Below are positions 31,539-41,508 of a stretch of 64,000 bases of DNA, piece by piece. The stretch's first letter is position 1. Each line of letters begins with the position of its first letter. The stretch covers positions 13,698-77,697 of the forward strand of contig NZ_JOAP01000035.1 in assembly GCF_000720475.1 (NCBI RefSeq). The letters are read 5' to 3'. A model generated the notes under the pieces. The model did no database searches and was not told the DNA's origin. It worked only from the letters and a program-made list of their open reading frames with translations. The translations under genes and the position numbers were made by a program. The stretch comes from Streptomyces aureocirculatus. GTDB lineage: Bacteria > Actinomycetota > Actinomycetes > Streptomycetales > Streptomycetaceae.

Positions 31539-34500
31539 ATGTCTACGCAGCCCGCCCTCACCCTCGACGCCCTCGCCCCCCGCCTGACGGAGCTCTCGCT
31601 GCGCGACGAGCACCGCATCGGCCGGCGGCTCGAAGGCGCGCGCCGCATCCGCAAGCCCGAGGCCCGTGCCGCCGTCCTCGCGGAGGTCGCGCAGGACGTG
31701 GAGAAGGCGGCGGCCAGGATGGCGGGCCGTGCCTCGGGCGTGCCCGCGATCACGTACCCCGAGCAGCTCCCGGTCAGCCAGAAGAAGGACGACATCCTTC
31801 AGGCGATCCGCGACCATCAGGTCGTGATCGTCGCGGGCGAGACCGGTTCGGGCAAGACCACGCAGATCCCCAAGATCTGCCTTGAGCTCGGCCGCGGCGT
31901 ACGCGGCCTGATCGGCCACACGCAGCCGCGCCGCCTCGCGGCCCGCACGGTGGCGGAGCGGGTGGCGGAGGAGCTGAGAACGCCGCTGGGCGAGGCGGTC
32001 GGCTGGAAGGTCCGCTTCACCGACCAGGTGAATCAGGACAGCACGTACGTGAAGCTGATGACGGACGGCATCCTGCTGGCCGAGATCCAGACGGACCGCG
32101 AGCTGCGCGCGTACGACACGATCATCATCGACGAGGCCCATGAGCGCAGTCTCAACATCGACTTCCTGCTCGGCTACCTCGCCCAGTTGCTGCCGAAGCG
32201 CCCGGACCTGAAGGTCGTGATCACCTCCGCGACCATCGACCCGGAGCGTTTCTCGCGCCACTTCGGGGACGCCCCGATCGTGGAGGTGAGCGGACGGACG
32301 TACCCGGTGGAGGTCCGCTACCGCCCGCTCCTGGAGGAGGAGGGCGACGACCCGGACCGCGACCAGATCACGGCGATCACGGACGCGGTGGAGGAGCTCC
32401 AGGCGGAGGGCAAGGGCGACATCCTGGTCTTCCTGTCCGGCGAACGCGAGATCAGGGACACGGCGGACGCGCTGAACAAGAAGAACTACAAGTTCACGGA
32501 AGTCCTCCCCCTCTACGCCCGCCTGTCCCACGCCGAGCAGCACCGCGTGTTCCAGCGGCCCGGCGCGGGAACAGCCCGAAGAATCGTCCTTGCGACGAAC
32601 GTCGCCGAGACGTCCCTGACGGTTCCTGGCATCAAGTACGTGATCGACCCGGGTACGGCCCGCATCTCGCGCTACAGCCACCGCACGAAGGTGCAGCGCC
32701 TGCCGATCGAGCCGGTCTCGCAGGCCAGCGCCAACCAGCGCAAGGGCCGCTGCGGCCGCACGTCGGACGGCATCTGCGTCCGGCTGTACTCCGAGGAGGA
32801 CTTCGAGGCCCGCCCGGAGTTCACGGACGCGGAGATCCTCCGTACGAATCTGGCGTCCGTCATCCTCCAGATGACCGCGGCCGGCCTCGGCGACATCGAG
32901 AAGTTCCCGTTCATCGACCCGCCGGACCACCGCAACATCCGGGACGGCGTGCAGCTCCTTCAAGAGCTCGGTGCGCTCGACCCCACCCAGAAGGACCCGA
33001 AGAAGCGGCTGACGCAGCAGGGCCGCAAGCTCGCCCAGCTCCCCGTGGACCCCCGGCTCGCCCGGATGGTCCTGGAGGCCGACAAGAACGGCTGTGTGCG
33101 CGAGGTCATGGTGATCGCCGCGGCGCTGTCCATCCAGGACCCGCGGGAGCGCCCGGCCGACAAGCAGACACAGGCCGACCAGCAGCACGCCCGCTTCAAG
33201 GACGAGACGTCCGACTTCCTGGCGTATCTGAACCTGTGGCGGTACGTGCGCGAGCAGCAGAAGGAGCTCGGCTCGTCCGCGTTCCGCCGCATGTGCAAAC
33301 GCGAGTATCTGAACTTCCTGCGCATCCGCGAGTGGCAGGACATCTACTCCCAGTTGCGTACGGTGGCCAAGCAGATGGGCATCCATCTGAACGACGAGGA
33401 CGCCGCCGACCAGCGCGTGCACGTCTCGCTCCTCGCGGGCCTGCTGTCCCACGTGGGCATGAAGGACGTGAAGGAGGGCGCGAAGAACGACTACTTGGGC
33501 GCCCGTAGCGCGAAATTCGCGATCTTCCCGGGCTCCGCCCTCTTCAAGAAGCCCCCGCGCTTCATCATGTCGGCCGAGCTGGTGGAGACGTCCCGGCTGT
33601 GGGCCCGCGTCAACGCGAAGATCGAACCGGAGTGGATCGAGCCGCTCGCGCAGCACCTGCTCAAGCGCACCTACAGCGAGCCGCACTGGGAGAAGGACCA
33701 GGCGGCCGTGATGGCGTACGAGAAGGTCACGCTGTACGGCGTCCCGATCGTCACCGACCGCAAGGTGAACTACGGCCGCATCGACCCTGAGACGAGCCGC
33801 GACCTTTTCATCCGCAACGCACTCGTCGAGGGCGACTGGCGTACGCACCACAAGTTCTTCGCCGCCAACCGCAAGCTGCTCACCGAGGTCGAGGAGCTGG
33901 AGCACCGCGCGCGGCGCCGCGACATCCTCGTCGACGACGAGACGCTGTTCGACTTCTACGACCAGCGGGTGCCCGCACATGTGGTGTCGGGGGCGCACTT
34001 CGACTCCTGGTGGAAGAAGAAGATCCACGAGGAACCGGAGCTGCTCGACTTCGAGCGGTCGATGCTCATCAACGAGCGCGCCGGTGATGTGTCGAAGAAC
34101 GACTATCCGGACACCTGGCGGCAGGGGCCGCTGAAGTTCCGGGTCACGTACCAGTTCGAGCCGGGCGCGGACGCGGACGGCGTGACCGTGCACGTACCGC
34201 TCCAGGTGCTCAACCAGGTCGCGCCCGACGGCTTCGACTGGCAGATCCCGGGCCTGCGCGAGGACGTCGTGACGGAGCTGATCCGCTCCCTGCCGAAGCC
34301 GATCCGCCGCCACTACGTCCCGGCGCCCAACTACGCCAGGGAGTTCCTGCAGCGGGCCACGCCCTTGCAGGAGCCCCTGCACGTCACGCTGGCGCGTGAG
34401 CTGCAGAGGATGGTCGGGGTGCCGGTGCACGGCGACGACTTCGACCTGACCCGCGTACCGGACCATCTGAAGATCACCTTCCGGATCACCGACGAGCGGC

Positions 34501-35492
34501 GCCGCAAGCTGGCCGAGGACAAGGACCTGGAGGTCCTGAAGCTCCGCTTGCAGCCGAAGGCCCGCAAGGCCCTGTCACAGGCGGCGGCCGCGACGGCCGA
34601 GCGCTCGGGCGGAGAGTCCGTGGAGCGCGCCGGCCTCACGGACTGGACGATCGGCACGCTCTCGCGCGTCTTCGAGGCCCGCCGGGCGGGACAGCCGGTG
34701 AAGGCCTATCCGGCCCTGGTCGACGACGGTGACACCGTCTCCGTACGCCTCTTCGACACCGAGGCGGAGCAGGCGCGAGCGATGTGGCGCGGCACCCGCC
34801 GCCTCATCCTGCGCAACATTCCGGTGAACCCGGGCAAGTTCGCCCAGGACAAGCTCACCAACCAGCAGAAGCTCGCCCTGTCGGCGAACCCGCACGGCTC
34901 CATGCAGGCGCTCTTCGACGACTGCGCGCGGGCGGCGGCGGACAAGCTCATGGGGGACTTCGGCGGGCCCGCGTGGGACGAGGAGTCGTACCGCAAGCTG
35001 TACGAGAAGGTGCGCGCCGAGATCGTCGACGCGACCGTGCACACGGTCACGCAGGTCCAGCAGGTCCTCGCCGCCTGGCAGGCCTGTGAGCGGCGCCTGA
35101 AGTCCACGAAGAGCCAGGCGCTGCTTCCCAACCTCGCGGACGTGCGCGGGCAGCTCGACGCCCTCGTCAAGCCCGGCTTCGTCACGGAGACGGGTGTGCG
35201 CCGGATGCCCGACCTGATGCGCTACATGGTCGCCGCCGACCGTCGGCTCCAGCAGATGCCGACGAACGTCCAGCGCGACACCACGCGCATGGAGAAGGTC
35301 CGCGAGATGCAGGACGAGTACGCCTGGCTGCTCGAACAACTGCCGCAGGGGCGGCCGGTGCCGCGGGAGGTCCTGGACATCCGTTGGATGATCGAGGAGT
35401 TGCGGGTCAGCTACTTCGCGCACGCGCTCGGCACGGCGTACCCCGTCTCCGACAAGCGCATCGTGAAGGCGATCGACGCCGCCGCACCGTAG
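31539..35492 (+). CDS. hrpA: ATP-dependent RNA helicase HrpA (DEAH box)
   Basis: The 1317-aa length is typical of Hrp[14 protein letters not shown] (motif I, about residue 101), TQPRRLAA (Ia), DEAHERS (II, about residue 199), SAT (III) and [13 protein letters not shown] (VI) form the DEAH helicase core. The usual QRxGRAGR is QRKGRCGR here, as in other HrpA proteins. Helicase-associated and OB-fold domains follow, then the long C-terminal DUF3418-type region (from about residue 700). HrpA acts on RNA, and in Escherichia coli it rescues stalled ribosomes. No clear Shine-Dalgarno sequence precedes ATG 31539. Confidence 0.96.
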   Translation: MSTQPALTLDALAPRLTELSLRDEHRIGRRLEGARRIRKPEARAAVLAEVAQDVEKAAARMAGRASGVPAITYPEQLPVSQKKDDILQAIRDHQVVIVAGETGSGKTTQIPKICLELGRGVRGLIGHTQPRRLAARTVAERVAEELRTPLGEAVGWKVRFTDQVNQDSTYVKLMTDGILLAEIQTDRELRAYDTIIIDEAHERSLNIDFLLGYLAQLLPKRPDLKVVITSATIDPERFSRHFGDAPIVEVSGRTYPVEVRYRPLLEEEGDDPDRDQITAITDAVEELQAEGKGDILVFLSGEREIRDTADALNKKNYKFTEVLPLYARLSHAEQHRVFQRPGAGTARRIVLATNVAETSLTVPGIKYVIDPGTARISRYSHRTKVQRLPIEPVSQASANQRKGRCGRTSDGICVRLYSEEDFEARPEFTDAEILRTNLASVILQMTAAGLGDIEKFPFIDPPDHRNIRDGVQLLQELGALDPTQKDPKKRLTQQGRKLAQLPVDPRLARMVLEADKNGCVREVMVIAAALSIQDPRERPADKQTQADQQHARFKDETSDFLAYLNLWRYVREQQKELGSSAFRRMCKREYLNFLRIREWQDIYSQLRTVAKQMGIHLNDEDAADQRVHVSLLAGLLSHVGMKDVKEGAKNDYLGARSAKFAIFPGSALFKKPPRFIMSAELVETSRLWARVNAKIEPEWIEPLAQHLLKRTYSEPHWEKDQAAVMAYEKVTLYGVPIVTDRKVNYGRIDPETSRDLFIRNALVEGDWRTHHKFFAANRKLLTEVEELEHRARRRDILVDDETLFDFYDQRVPAHVVSGAHFDSWWKKKIHEEPELLDFERSMLINERAGDVSKNDYPDTWRQGPLKFRVTYQFEPGADADGVTVHVPLQVLNQVAPDGFDWQIPGLREDVVTELIRSLPKPIRRHYVPAPNYAREFLQRATPLQEPLHVTLARELQRMVGVPVHGDDFDLTRVPDHLKITFRITDERRRKLAEDKDLEVLKLRLQPKARKALSQAAAATAERSGGESVERAGLTDWTIGTLSRVFEARRAGQPVKAYPALVDDGDTVSVRLFDTEAEQARAMWRGTRRLILRNIPVNPGKFAQDKLTNQQKLALSANPHGSMQALFDDCARAAADKLMGDFGGPAWDEESYRKLYEKVRAEIVDATVHTVTQVQQVLAAWQACERRLKSTKSQALLPNLADVRGQLDALVKPGFVTETGVRRMPDLMRYMVAADRRLQQMPTNVQRDTTRMEKVREMQDEYAWLLEQLPQGRPVPREVLDIRWMIEELRVSYFAHALGTAYPVSDKRIVKAIDAAAP

Positions 35493-35528
35493 CCACGGAG
35501 CCGTGACCGTCCACTCACACAGAGCGAG

Positions 35529-35558
35529 TTCGACCAGGGACCCGAGCTGCTGTACAGT
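35529..35558 (+). promoter_or_regulatory. Promoter of the second tRNA-Asp
   Basis: TTCGAC (35529-35534) and TACAGT (35553-35558) with an 18-bp spacer, about 42 bp before the tRNA. Confidence 0.65.
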
Positions 35559-35599
35559 CTTTTTCGCAGCCCAGAGAGGCAATCGGAGCTGCGAAACCT

Positions 35600-35674
35600 G
35601 GTCCTGTGGAGCAGTTTGGAGTGCTCGCCACCCTGTCAAGGTGGAGGCCGCGGGTTCAAATCCCGTCAGGACCG
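35600..35674 (+). tRNA. tRNA-Asp (GTC), copy 2
   Basis: Identical to the tRNA at 28683-28757, with its own promoter and terminator. A decayed tandem copy follows at 35750-35828. Confidence 0.95.
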
Positions 35675-35682
35675 CAGTAATG

Positions 35683-35716
35683 AAGTGGGCCGTACCCTCC
35701 GGGGTACGGCCCACTT
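35683..35716 (+). terminator. Terminator of tRNA-Asp copy 2
   Basis: Perfect 15-bp arms (35683-35697 and 35702-35716) with a 4-nt loop. A degenerate version of the same hairpin recurs after the pseudo-tRNA. Confidence 0.8.
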
Positions 35717-35749
35717 CGGCGTCCAGCCCGAGCACGCCACACAGCCCGG

Positions 35750-35828
35750 CCCCTCGCCACCCTGCCAAGGTGGAGGCCGCGCCCGCGGCGCAGCCGCAAT
35801 CGACACAGCAAATCCCGTCAGGACCGCA
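35750..35828 (+). pseudogene. Decayed tandem copy of tRNA-Asp
   Basis: The segment matches the tRNA from the D-arm end through the anticodon arm (ctcgccaccctgccaagg), with the anticodon changed from GTC to GCC. It then has about 27 nt of unrelated sequence within the T arm and resumes with the exact 3' end aaatcccgtcaggaccg. The 5' half no longer folds as a tRNA. The following hairpin remnant (accctccggggcgcggccca) shows that the duplicated unit was tRNA plus terminator. Confidence 0.8.
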
Positions 35829-35980
35829 AGAACCAAGCGAGCCACACCCTCCGGGGCGCGGCCCACTTCGGCGTTTGCCTGCGATGCGCGCCCCGCGAGG
35901 GAACGGCAGGCTTGACGGCGTCACATTCCGCCGGTACCCCGGAGAGGGGAGCGAGCCGCGCGCTCCCGAGGAGGTGGCGC

Positions 35981-36178
35981 ATGTCCGCAACCGCCCGGCA
36001 CGAGACCCGTGCCCTGCTGCGCGCTCATCTCGCAGCGGCCACCCGCTATCGCCATCTGACCCGGCACTGTCCCATCTGCCACCGACTCCTGCGCCTCGCC
36101 ATGGAGCCCTCCAGTGAGGCCACAGAGGCTCCTGAGGCGGATGTGGCATGTGAGGACGAAAGACCCCCCAAGGCATGA
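35981..36178 (+). CDS. Small DUF6274-type protein
   Basis: The 65-aa product begins MSATARHETRALLRAHLAAA with GAGGAGG 6 nt before the ATG. It has a central CPICHRLLRLAM segment (CxxC) and an acidic tail. I recognise the N-terminal two thirds as a conserved Streptomyces small protein, labelled DUF6274 from memory. Its position next to bldC is also conserved. The CxxCH pair could bind metal; function unknown. Confidence 0.68.
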   Translation: MSATARHETRALLRAHLAAATRYRHLTRHCPICHRLLRLAMEPSSEATEAPEADVACEDERPPKA

Positions 36179-36550
36179 CCAAAGGCGCCACGCGGACCGC
36201 CTGCCGGGTGGGAAGCTGAGCGGGTGAGCGGGCGGCCCCACCGGGCGCCGACGCCCCGCGCCGACCCGCGCCGGCCGGCACCGAACGCACCGCCGACCCC
36301 AATAGCGCACCGGCAGCGGGGCCAACAAGCTGCGGCCCGTGTGACGGTAGTCACCGAACGAGTTTCAAGAACCCCGGAACTTACCCCCGCCCTACACCAC
36401 GTCAATCAAATATGTGCCATTGCACCTGCCGCCGCGCCGCCTTGACGACGCGCCGACAGGGCCGCCCAGGGATCAACAGGACGGCCCACAGAGGCCCCCA
36501 ACAGCGCGCACAGGCGTCCACGGGGACTCCTGCCCAGGGGGTGCGGGCAC
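36179..36550. other. Gene-free region between convergent genes
   Basis: About 370 bp between the small CxxC gene (plus) and the bldC terminator (minus). No reading frame with natural codon use was seen. A less GC-rich stretch at about 36340-36420 may contain promoters, but none is convincing. Confidence 0.45.
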
Positions 36551-36591
36551 AAAAAAAGATCGCGCTGGACCCGGCGGAGTCCAGCGCGATC
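36551..36591 (-). terminator. Intrinsic terminator of bldC with U7 tract
   Basis: On the minus strand, 13-bp arms gatcgcgctggac/gtccagcgcgatc with an 8-nt loop are followed by seven T residues. This canonical form is uncommon in Streptomyces. It lies about 165 nt past the bldC stop, so the transcript has a long 3' untranslated region. Confidence 0.88.
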
Positions 36592-36754
36592 GACGACTCA
36601 CCCAAGCGGTTCGGGCGTGGGGCCCGTTGGGGCGGGTCCCGTGTCGCGTAGAGCCATATGTCGGACGTTACGGCCAGGTTGGGGGACCCGGCAGCGGTGG
36701 AACCTGTCGTCCCATGTGTACTGCTTACTACTGCTTACTGCACAAACGCCCTGC

Positions 36755-36961
36755 TCAGGCCTCGCTGCGCTGCTGCGGGATGCCCGCAAGCAGAGCGCGG
36801 ACCTCAGCCTCGCGGTAACGACGGTGCCCGCCGAGCGTACGAATCGACGTGAGCTTGCCAGCCTTGGCCCAGCGCGTGACCGTCTTCGGGTCGACGCGGA
36901 ACATCGTGGCAACCTCAGCCGGGGTCAGCAGCGGCTCGGCATCAGGGGTGCGAGCGGTCAT
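36755..36961 (-). CDS. bldC: Developmental regulator BldC
   Basis: The 68-aa protein starts MTARTPDAEPLLTPAEVATM with GAGGAGG 6 nt before ATG 36961. It is a single MerR-like winged helix (LLTPAEVATMFRVDPKTVTR, then KLTSIRTLGGHRRYREAEV) with no effector domain. In Streptomyces BldC binds head-to-tail on direct repeats and controls entry into development. Length and sequence match the known protein closely. Confidence 0.97.
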   Translation of the reverse strand: MTARTPDAEPLLTPAEVATMFRVDPKTVTRWAKAGKLTSIRTLGGHRRYREAEVRALLAGIPQQRSEA

Positions 36962-37439
36962 GAGCGGCCTCCTCGGGAGAACCGAACCTTCTCGGTTCAT
37001 TCCTCTAAATTCTGCACCTTGACCCGCGTTGCCCGAAATGGCGGACGCGGGTCGAGTCGGTTATAGGACGAACGGCTTGTCCTCGGCACTACAACTACAC
37101 CATCCGTCCAGCCACGTCGGCCAAACCGATGGAATTGCCCTCCCAGGTGTCCATCCGCGACGGAAGCCGATGGACCATGCCATAGCGGACAGTCACGTCA
37201 CAGTGACGATCAGTCACAGAGCGATCAGGAGTCAACAGACCCCCCATAGCGCGCAATGCCAAGTATTCCGCCCTTAGTTGGACGGAAGGAACCCTGTCCG
37301 GACTCCTTGTCCTATTTTGGCATGAGGAGGGGCGATCAGCGCAAGAGCGAGTTAAGTGCGGTCCATCACCCTTGAGGCAAAGGCCCGGATCGGGACCTAC
37401 GTCCCGTTGCCGGGACACGGCCGTCCGGAGCCGGGCTCA
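36962..37439. other. bldC upstream control region
   Basis: Nearly 480 bp with no gene separate bldC from the next minus-strand gene. The stretch is less GC-rich than its surroundings, with several short AT-rich patches (ggttatagg, cctattttgg). It should hold the bldC promoter, but I could not fix a convincing -35/-10 pair. Confidence 0.45.
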
Positions 37440-38339
37440 TCAGTTCGAGAACTGTCGCTCCCGGACCGCCCGCCAGCGCTCCACGAGCCTCGCATACGCC
37501 TCGCCGGCCCCCACCCCGTCGCCGGCCCGCAGCGCCTCGATCCCGGCGGCCACATCCCCCGCCGAGTGGTCGTCGGCCAGCATGTCGTCCGGCAGCGCGT
37601 GCACCAGACCGCCGTAGTCGAGCTCCACGAGGGAGCGCGGGTGGAACTCCTCCAGCCAGCGCCCCACGTCCACGAGGCCGTCGATGAGCGCCCCCTCGTC
37701 CATGGCGTCGCGCAGCGCCTTCAGGCCGCGCGCCACCCGGCGCCGCGCCTGCACCATCGGCGTGCGGTACCGCAGCACCGGCGCCCCGCTCCCGGGGGGC
37801 TCGGCGGCGTGCGCGGGCTCCGCGGCGTCCGCGTCCCCGGTGGCGGCCTTGGGGAAGGGCTCGTAACAGCGCTCCTCGTCCGTGACGAGCACGAACCACG
37901 GCATCGGCACATGCCAGGTCGCCGAGCGGATCCAGGGGCGTGCGTCGGGGTTCTCCGCCAGCCACTGCTCGTAGTCCGCGGCGGCCTGCCGGCGCACCAC
38001 CGGCGGCAGGACCGCGTCGAGGACCGGCGTCGGCAGTTGCCCGCCGAGGTCGCCAAGGGCCTGCCAGCCCCGCAGCCGGGTGCGCCAGGGGCAGACGCAC
38101 ACCACCCCGTCGAGCTCCACCACGAACGCGTCGCTGCTCTCGTGCACCGGCACGGGAACGGGCGGCGTGGGCACCAAGTCGGCCAGTGAGCGGCGGAGTT
38201 CGTCCTGGTACGAGGGGCGGTCCGGGCGCCGGGCGTAGCGCGCCCAGTGGCTGCGTTCGGGCTCGGGGAAGGCAGCGAGTGGCTCATACACACGCAAGTA
38301 CGACGCGTACGGGACGATCACCGAGGACACCTTGGGCAC
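37440..38339 (-). CDS. Conserved actinobacterial protein of unknown function
   Basis: The 299-aa protein starts at GTG 38339 behind GGGAGGTGAGGAG. It is cytosolic in composition, with a central conserved-looking block (RSATWHVPMPWFVLVTDEERCYEP) and a helical C-terminus (GLKALRDAMDEGALIDGLVD, VGAGEAYARLVERWRAVRE). No catalytic motif or named domain was recognised. It lies between bldC and vdh in the usual Streptomyces order and is divergent from vdh. Confidence 0.75.
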   Translation of the reverse strand: MPKVSSVIVPYASYLRVYEPLAAFPEPERSHWARYARRPDRPSYQDELRRSLADLVPTPPVPVPVHESSDAFVVELDGVVCVCPWRTRLRGWQALGDLGGQLPTPVLDAVLPPVVRRQAAADYEQWLAENPDARPWIRSATWHVPMPWFVLVTDEERCYEPFPKAATGDADAAEPAHAAEPPGSGAPVLRYRTPMVQARRRVARGLKALRDAMDEGALIDGLVDVGRWLEEFHPRSLVELDYGGLVHALPDDMLADDHSAGDVAAGIEALRAGDGVGAGEAYARLVERWRAVRERQFSN

Positions 38340-38575
38340 GGCTCCTCACCTCCCCCGCGGACCAACTGGAAAACACTGCAAATCGTGCCATGGCCGAACA
38401 GCGCCGCACTCCGTCCCGCAGCCCGCGCGCGTGAGGGCGGTGGCGGCCGGACAGAGTGATGCCGACCGCCGTGCGGCGGACGGGTCCCCTCAGGCTCTAC
38501 TCTCTTGGCACACGGCGCCCGCCACCCGCACGGGCCACCCGTCCAACCGCCGCTATGTAACCGGGAGTCACCACC

Positions 38576-39658
38576 GTGACCGATGTAACCGACGGCGTCC
38601 TGCACACCTTGTTCCACTCGGATCAAGGGGGTCATGAGCAGGTCGTGCTGTGCCAGGACCGCGCCAGCGGACTCAAGGCCGTCATCGCCATCCACTCCAC
38701 CGCCCTGGGCCCCGCCCTCGGCGGCACGCGCTTCTACCCCTACGCCACCGAGGAAGCGGCCGTCGCCGACGCGCTCAACCTCGCGCGCGGGATGTCGTAC
38801 AAGAACGCCATGGCCGGACTCGACCACGGCGGTGGCAAGGCGGTCATCATCGGTGACCCCGACAAGATCAAGAGCGAAGAGCTGCTGCTCGCCTACGGCC
38901 GCTTCGTGGCCTCACTCGGCGGCCGGTACGTGACGGCCTGCGACGTCGGCACCTATGTCGCGGACATGGACGTGATCGCGCGCGAGTCCCGCTGGACCAC
39001 CGGGCGCTCCCCGGAGCACGGCGGCGCCGGGGACTCCTCGGTGCTCACCGCCTTCGGTGTCTTCCAGGGCATGCGGGCCTCCGCCCAGCACCTGTGGGGC
39101 GAGGCGTCGCTGCGCGGCCGCAAGGTCGGGGTCGCGGGCGTCGGCAAGGTCGGCCACATCCTCGTGGAGCACCTGCTCAAGGACGGCGCCGAGGTCGTGA
39201 TCACCGACGTCCGCGAGGACTCGCTGCTGCGCATCACCAGCAAGCACCCCGAGGTCACCGCGGTCGCCGACACCGAGACGCTGATCCGCACCGAGGGACT
39301 CGACGTGTACGCCCCGTGTGCGCTCGGCGGCGCGCTCAACGACGACACCGTGCCGGTGCTCACCGCCAAGGTGGTCTGCGGCGCCGCCAACAACCAGCTC
39401 GCGCACCCAGGCGTCGAGAAGGACCTCGCGGACCGCGGGATCCTCTACGCGCCCGACTACGTGGTGAACGCGGGCGGTGTCATCCAGGTCGCCGACGAGC
39501 TGCACGGCTTCGACTTCGACCGGTGCAAGGCGAAGGCCTCGAAGATCTTCGACACCACGCTCGCCATATTCGCACGTGCGAAGCAGGATGGGATTCCGCC
39601 CGCCGCGGCGGCCGACAGGATCGCCGAGCAGCGGATCGCGGAGGCCCGCGGCCGCTGA
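38576..39658 (+). CDS. vdh: Valine/leucine dehydrogenase
   Basis: This 360-aa enzyme oxidatively deaminates branched-chain amino acids to 2-oxo acids with NAD+, supplying precursors for catabolism and for macrolide or polyketide starter units. The catalytic region [20 protein letters not shown], with Lys in [16 protein letters not shown], and the NAD-binding [16 protein letters not shown] (about residues 183-198) are clear. Start GTG 38576 has GGGAG about 9 nt upstream. It is divergent from the unknown gene at 37440-38339. Confidence 0.95.
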   Translation: MTDVTDGVLHTLFHSDQGGHEQVVLCQDRASGLKAVIAIHSTALGPALGGTRFYPYATEEAAVADALNLARGMSYKNAMAGLDHGGGKAVIIGDPDKIKSEELLLAYGRFVASLGGRYVTACDVGTYVADMDVIARESRWTTGRSPEHGGAGDSSVLTAFGVFQGMRASAQHLWGEASLRGRKVGVAGVGKVGHILVEHLLKDGAEVVITDVREDSLLRITSKHPEVTAVADTETLIRTEGLDVYAPCALGGALNDDTVPVLTAKVVCGAANNQLAHPGVEKDLADRGILYAPDYVVNAGGVIQVADELHGFDFDRCKAKASKIFDTTLAIFARAKQDGIPPAAAADRIAEQRIAEARGR

Positions 39659-39969
39659 CCCGTCCGGCGCCCGGAGCACGCCCGGCGCCCCTCGGTTCCA
39701 GGCCCGCCGACGCCCTCGGGAGACAAGACTCACCCCCGTCGGCGGGTCGCCTGCCAAGAAGAGGTTAAAATCGCTGCTGACCAGCGAGGGAAGGGCACCT
39801 TGCCGGTCGTGCGCCCAGGCGCGTCCTGCGGGCGACGTACCGTACGGCCGCAGGAGCAGGTACCGTGGGAGCCCTACGGACCGGTCTCTCCATGGAGAGT
39901 CCGTTCTAGATCATGAACGCGTGTCAAGACTCTGGGGCCATGAAGCCCCGATACCGAGGGGGTCGAGCC
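39659..39969 (+). other. Intergenic region with candidate long leader of the DUF3073 gene
   Basis: A TAAAAT -10-like hexamer lies at 39766-39771, which would give a leader of about 190 nt before the DUF3073 start. The leader has several short complementary arms (acggccgc..., ctctccatggagag at about 39888). It may have a regulatory role, but no known riboswitch class was recognised. Confidence 0.4.
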
Positions 39970-40221
39970 ATGGGGCGCGGCCGGGCCAAGGCCAAGCAGA
40001 CAAAGGTCGCCCGCCAGCTGAAGTACAACAGCGGCGGGACTGACCTGTCGCGTCTGGCCAATGAGCTGGGCGCTTCGACTTCGCAACAGCCGCCGAATGG
40101 CGAGCCGTTCGAAGACGAGGACGAGGAAGACGACCCGTACGCGCAGTACGCGGATCTGTACAACGACGTCGAGGACGAGGACGAAGAGTCCGGCCCCTCG
40201 TCGCAGCGCCGCGGCGCTTGA
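39970..40221 (+). CDS. DUF3073 family protein
   Basis: The 83-aa protein starts MGRGRAKAKQTKVARQLKYN, the signature of DUF3073. A basic N-terminus is followed by an acidic tail (FEDEDEEDDPYAQYAD, VEDEDEESG). The family is confined to actinobacteria and its function is unknown; the bipolar charge suggests nucleic-acid or protein binding. It is followed by a strong intrinsic terminator and is convergent with purM. Confidence 0.9.
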   Translation: MGRGRAKAKQTKVARQLKYNSGGTDLSRLANELGASTSQQPPNGEPFEDEDEEDDPYAQYADLYNDVEDEDEESGPSSQRRGA

Positions 40222-40287
40222 CCTCGCGGTTCTCGTACGTCACAGACATTCGCAGCTCGCGCATTCACCTGTAGCGACTGCACTTCA

Positions 40288-40324
40288 CCCGGTCCGGGGT
40301 GGCAACACCGCCGGACCGGGTTTT
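40288..40324 (+). terminator. Intrinsic terminator after the DUF3073 gene
   Basis: Arms cccggtccgg/ccggaccggg enclose a second small stem (ggtg/cacc), followed by TTTT. Works on the plus strand. Confidence 0.85.
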
Positions 40325-40398
40325 GTGCTGTCCACGGCTGTGTACGTGAGCGGGTACGCGGGGTGCGGTGCGTGCCGCACCCCTGCGGTCCGCGGTGG

Positions 40399-41472
40399 CT
40401 ACTTCGCGTAGTCACCCGTGAGCTCGGCGCCCGTCGCGTGGTCGCCGCGCTCGGTGATCTCGCCCGCGATCCAGGCGTCCACGCCGCGGTCGGCCAGGGT
40501 CGTCAGGGCCACGTCGGCCGACTCCTGCGGGACGACGGCGATCATGCCGACGCCCATGTTCAGGGTCTTCTCCAGCTCCAGGCGCTCGACCCGGCCCGCC
40601 GTGCCGACGACGTCGAAGACCGCGCCGGGCGCCCAGGTGGAGCGGTCCACGGTGGCGTGCAGGGCGTCCGGGATCACCCGGGCGAGGTTCGCCGCGAGAC
40701 CGCCGCCGGTGATGTGGCTGAAGGCGTGCACCCGCGCCGTGCGCGTCAGCGCCAGACAGTCCAGGGAGTAGATCTTCGTGGGCTCCAGGAGTTCCTCGCC
40801 GAGGGTGCGGCCGAACTCGGGGACCTCGCGGTCCAGGGACCAGCCCGCGCGGTCGAAGACCACATGCCGGACCAGTGAGTACCCGTTGGAGTGAAGACCC
40901 GACGACGCCATGGCGATCACCGCGTCACCCTTACGGATGCGATCGGAGCCGAGCACCTGGTCCGCCTCCACGACGCCCGTGCCCGCACCCGCGACATCGA
41001 AGTCGTCGGGACCGAGCAGACCGGGGTGCTCCGCGGTCTCGCCGCCGACGAGCGCGCAGCCCGCGAGGACGCAGCCCTCCGCGATGCCCTTCACGATGGC
41101 GGCCACGCGCTCCGGGTGGACCTTGCCGACGCAGATGTAGTCCGTCATGAACAGCGGTTCGGCGCCGCACACCACGATGTCGTCCATGACCATGGCGACC
41201 AGGTCGTGGCCGATCGTGTCGTACACACCGAGCTGCCTCGCGAGGTCGACCTTCGTGCCGACGCCGTCCGTGGCGGAGGCGAGCAGCGGGCGGTCGAAGC
41301 GCTTGAGGGCGGAGGCGTCGAAGAGGCCGGCGAAGCCGCCGAGGCCGCCGAGGCCCGCGACCTCCGGGCGCTGGGTCTTCTTGACCCACTCCTTCATCAG
41401 CTCGACGGCGCGGTCGCCCGCCTCGATGTCGACGCCCGCGCTTGCGTAGCTGGCACCAGTGGTCTCAGACAT
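40399..41472 (-). CDS. purM: Phosphoribosylformylglycinamidine cyclo-ligase (AIR synthetase)
   Basis: The 357-aa enzyme converts FGAM to aminoimidazole ribotide with ATP, step five of de novo purine synthesis. ASATDGVGTKVDLARQ (about residues 66-81), DIVVCGAEPLFMTDY and HITGGGLAANLARV are family signatures. It lies 36 bp downstream of purF in the same direction and is probably co-transcribed with it. Confidence 0.96.
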   Translation of the reverse strand: MSETTGASYASAGVDIEAGDRAVELMKEWVKKTQRPEVAGLGGLGGFAGLFDASALKRFDRPLLASATDGVGTKVDLARQLGVYDTIGHDLVAMVMDDIVVCGAEPLFMTDYICVGKVHPERVAAIVKGIAEGCVLAGCALVGGETAEHPGLLGPDDFDVAGAGTGVVEADQVLGSDRIRKGDAVIAMASSGLHSNGYSLVRHVVFDRAGWSLDREVPEFGRTLGEELLEPTKIYSLDCLALTRTARVHAFSHITGGGLAANLARVIPDALHATVDRSTWAPGAVFDVVGTAGRVERLELEKTLNMGVGMIAVVPQESADVALTTLADRGVDAWIAGEITERGDHATGAELTGDYAK

Positions 41473-41508
41473 GACGATGAGAACTTTCGTGTCGTACTGC
41501 GTGGGGTC

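Noticed and set aside
31284..34466. 1060-codon minus-strand frame antisense to hrpA
   Set aside because: The plus strand encodes a complete DEAH helicase; the antisense frame has no domain and is a codon-bias shadow.
39659..39969. A known riboswitch in the DUF3073 leader
   Set aside because: There are short complementary arms but no conserved blocks of any class I know.
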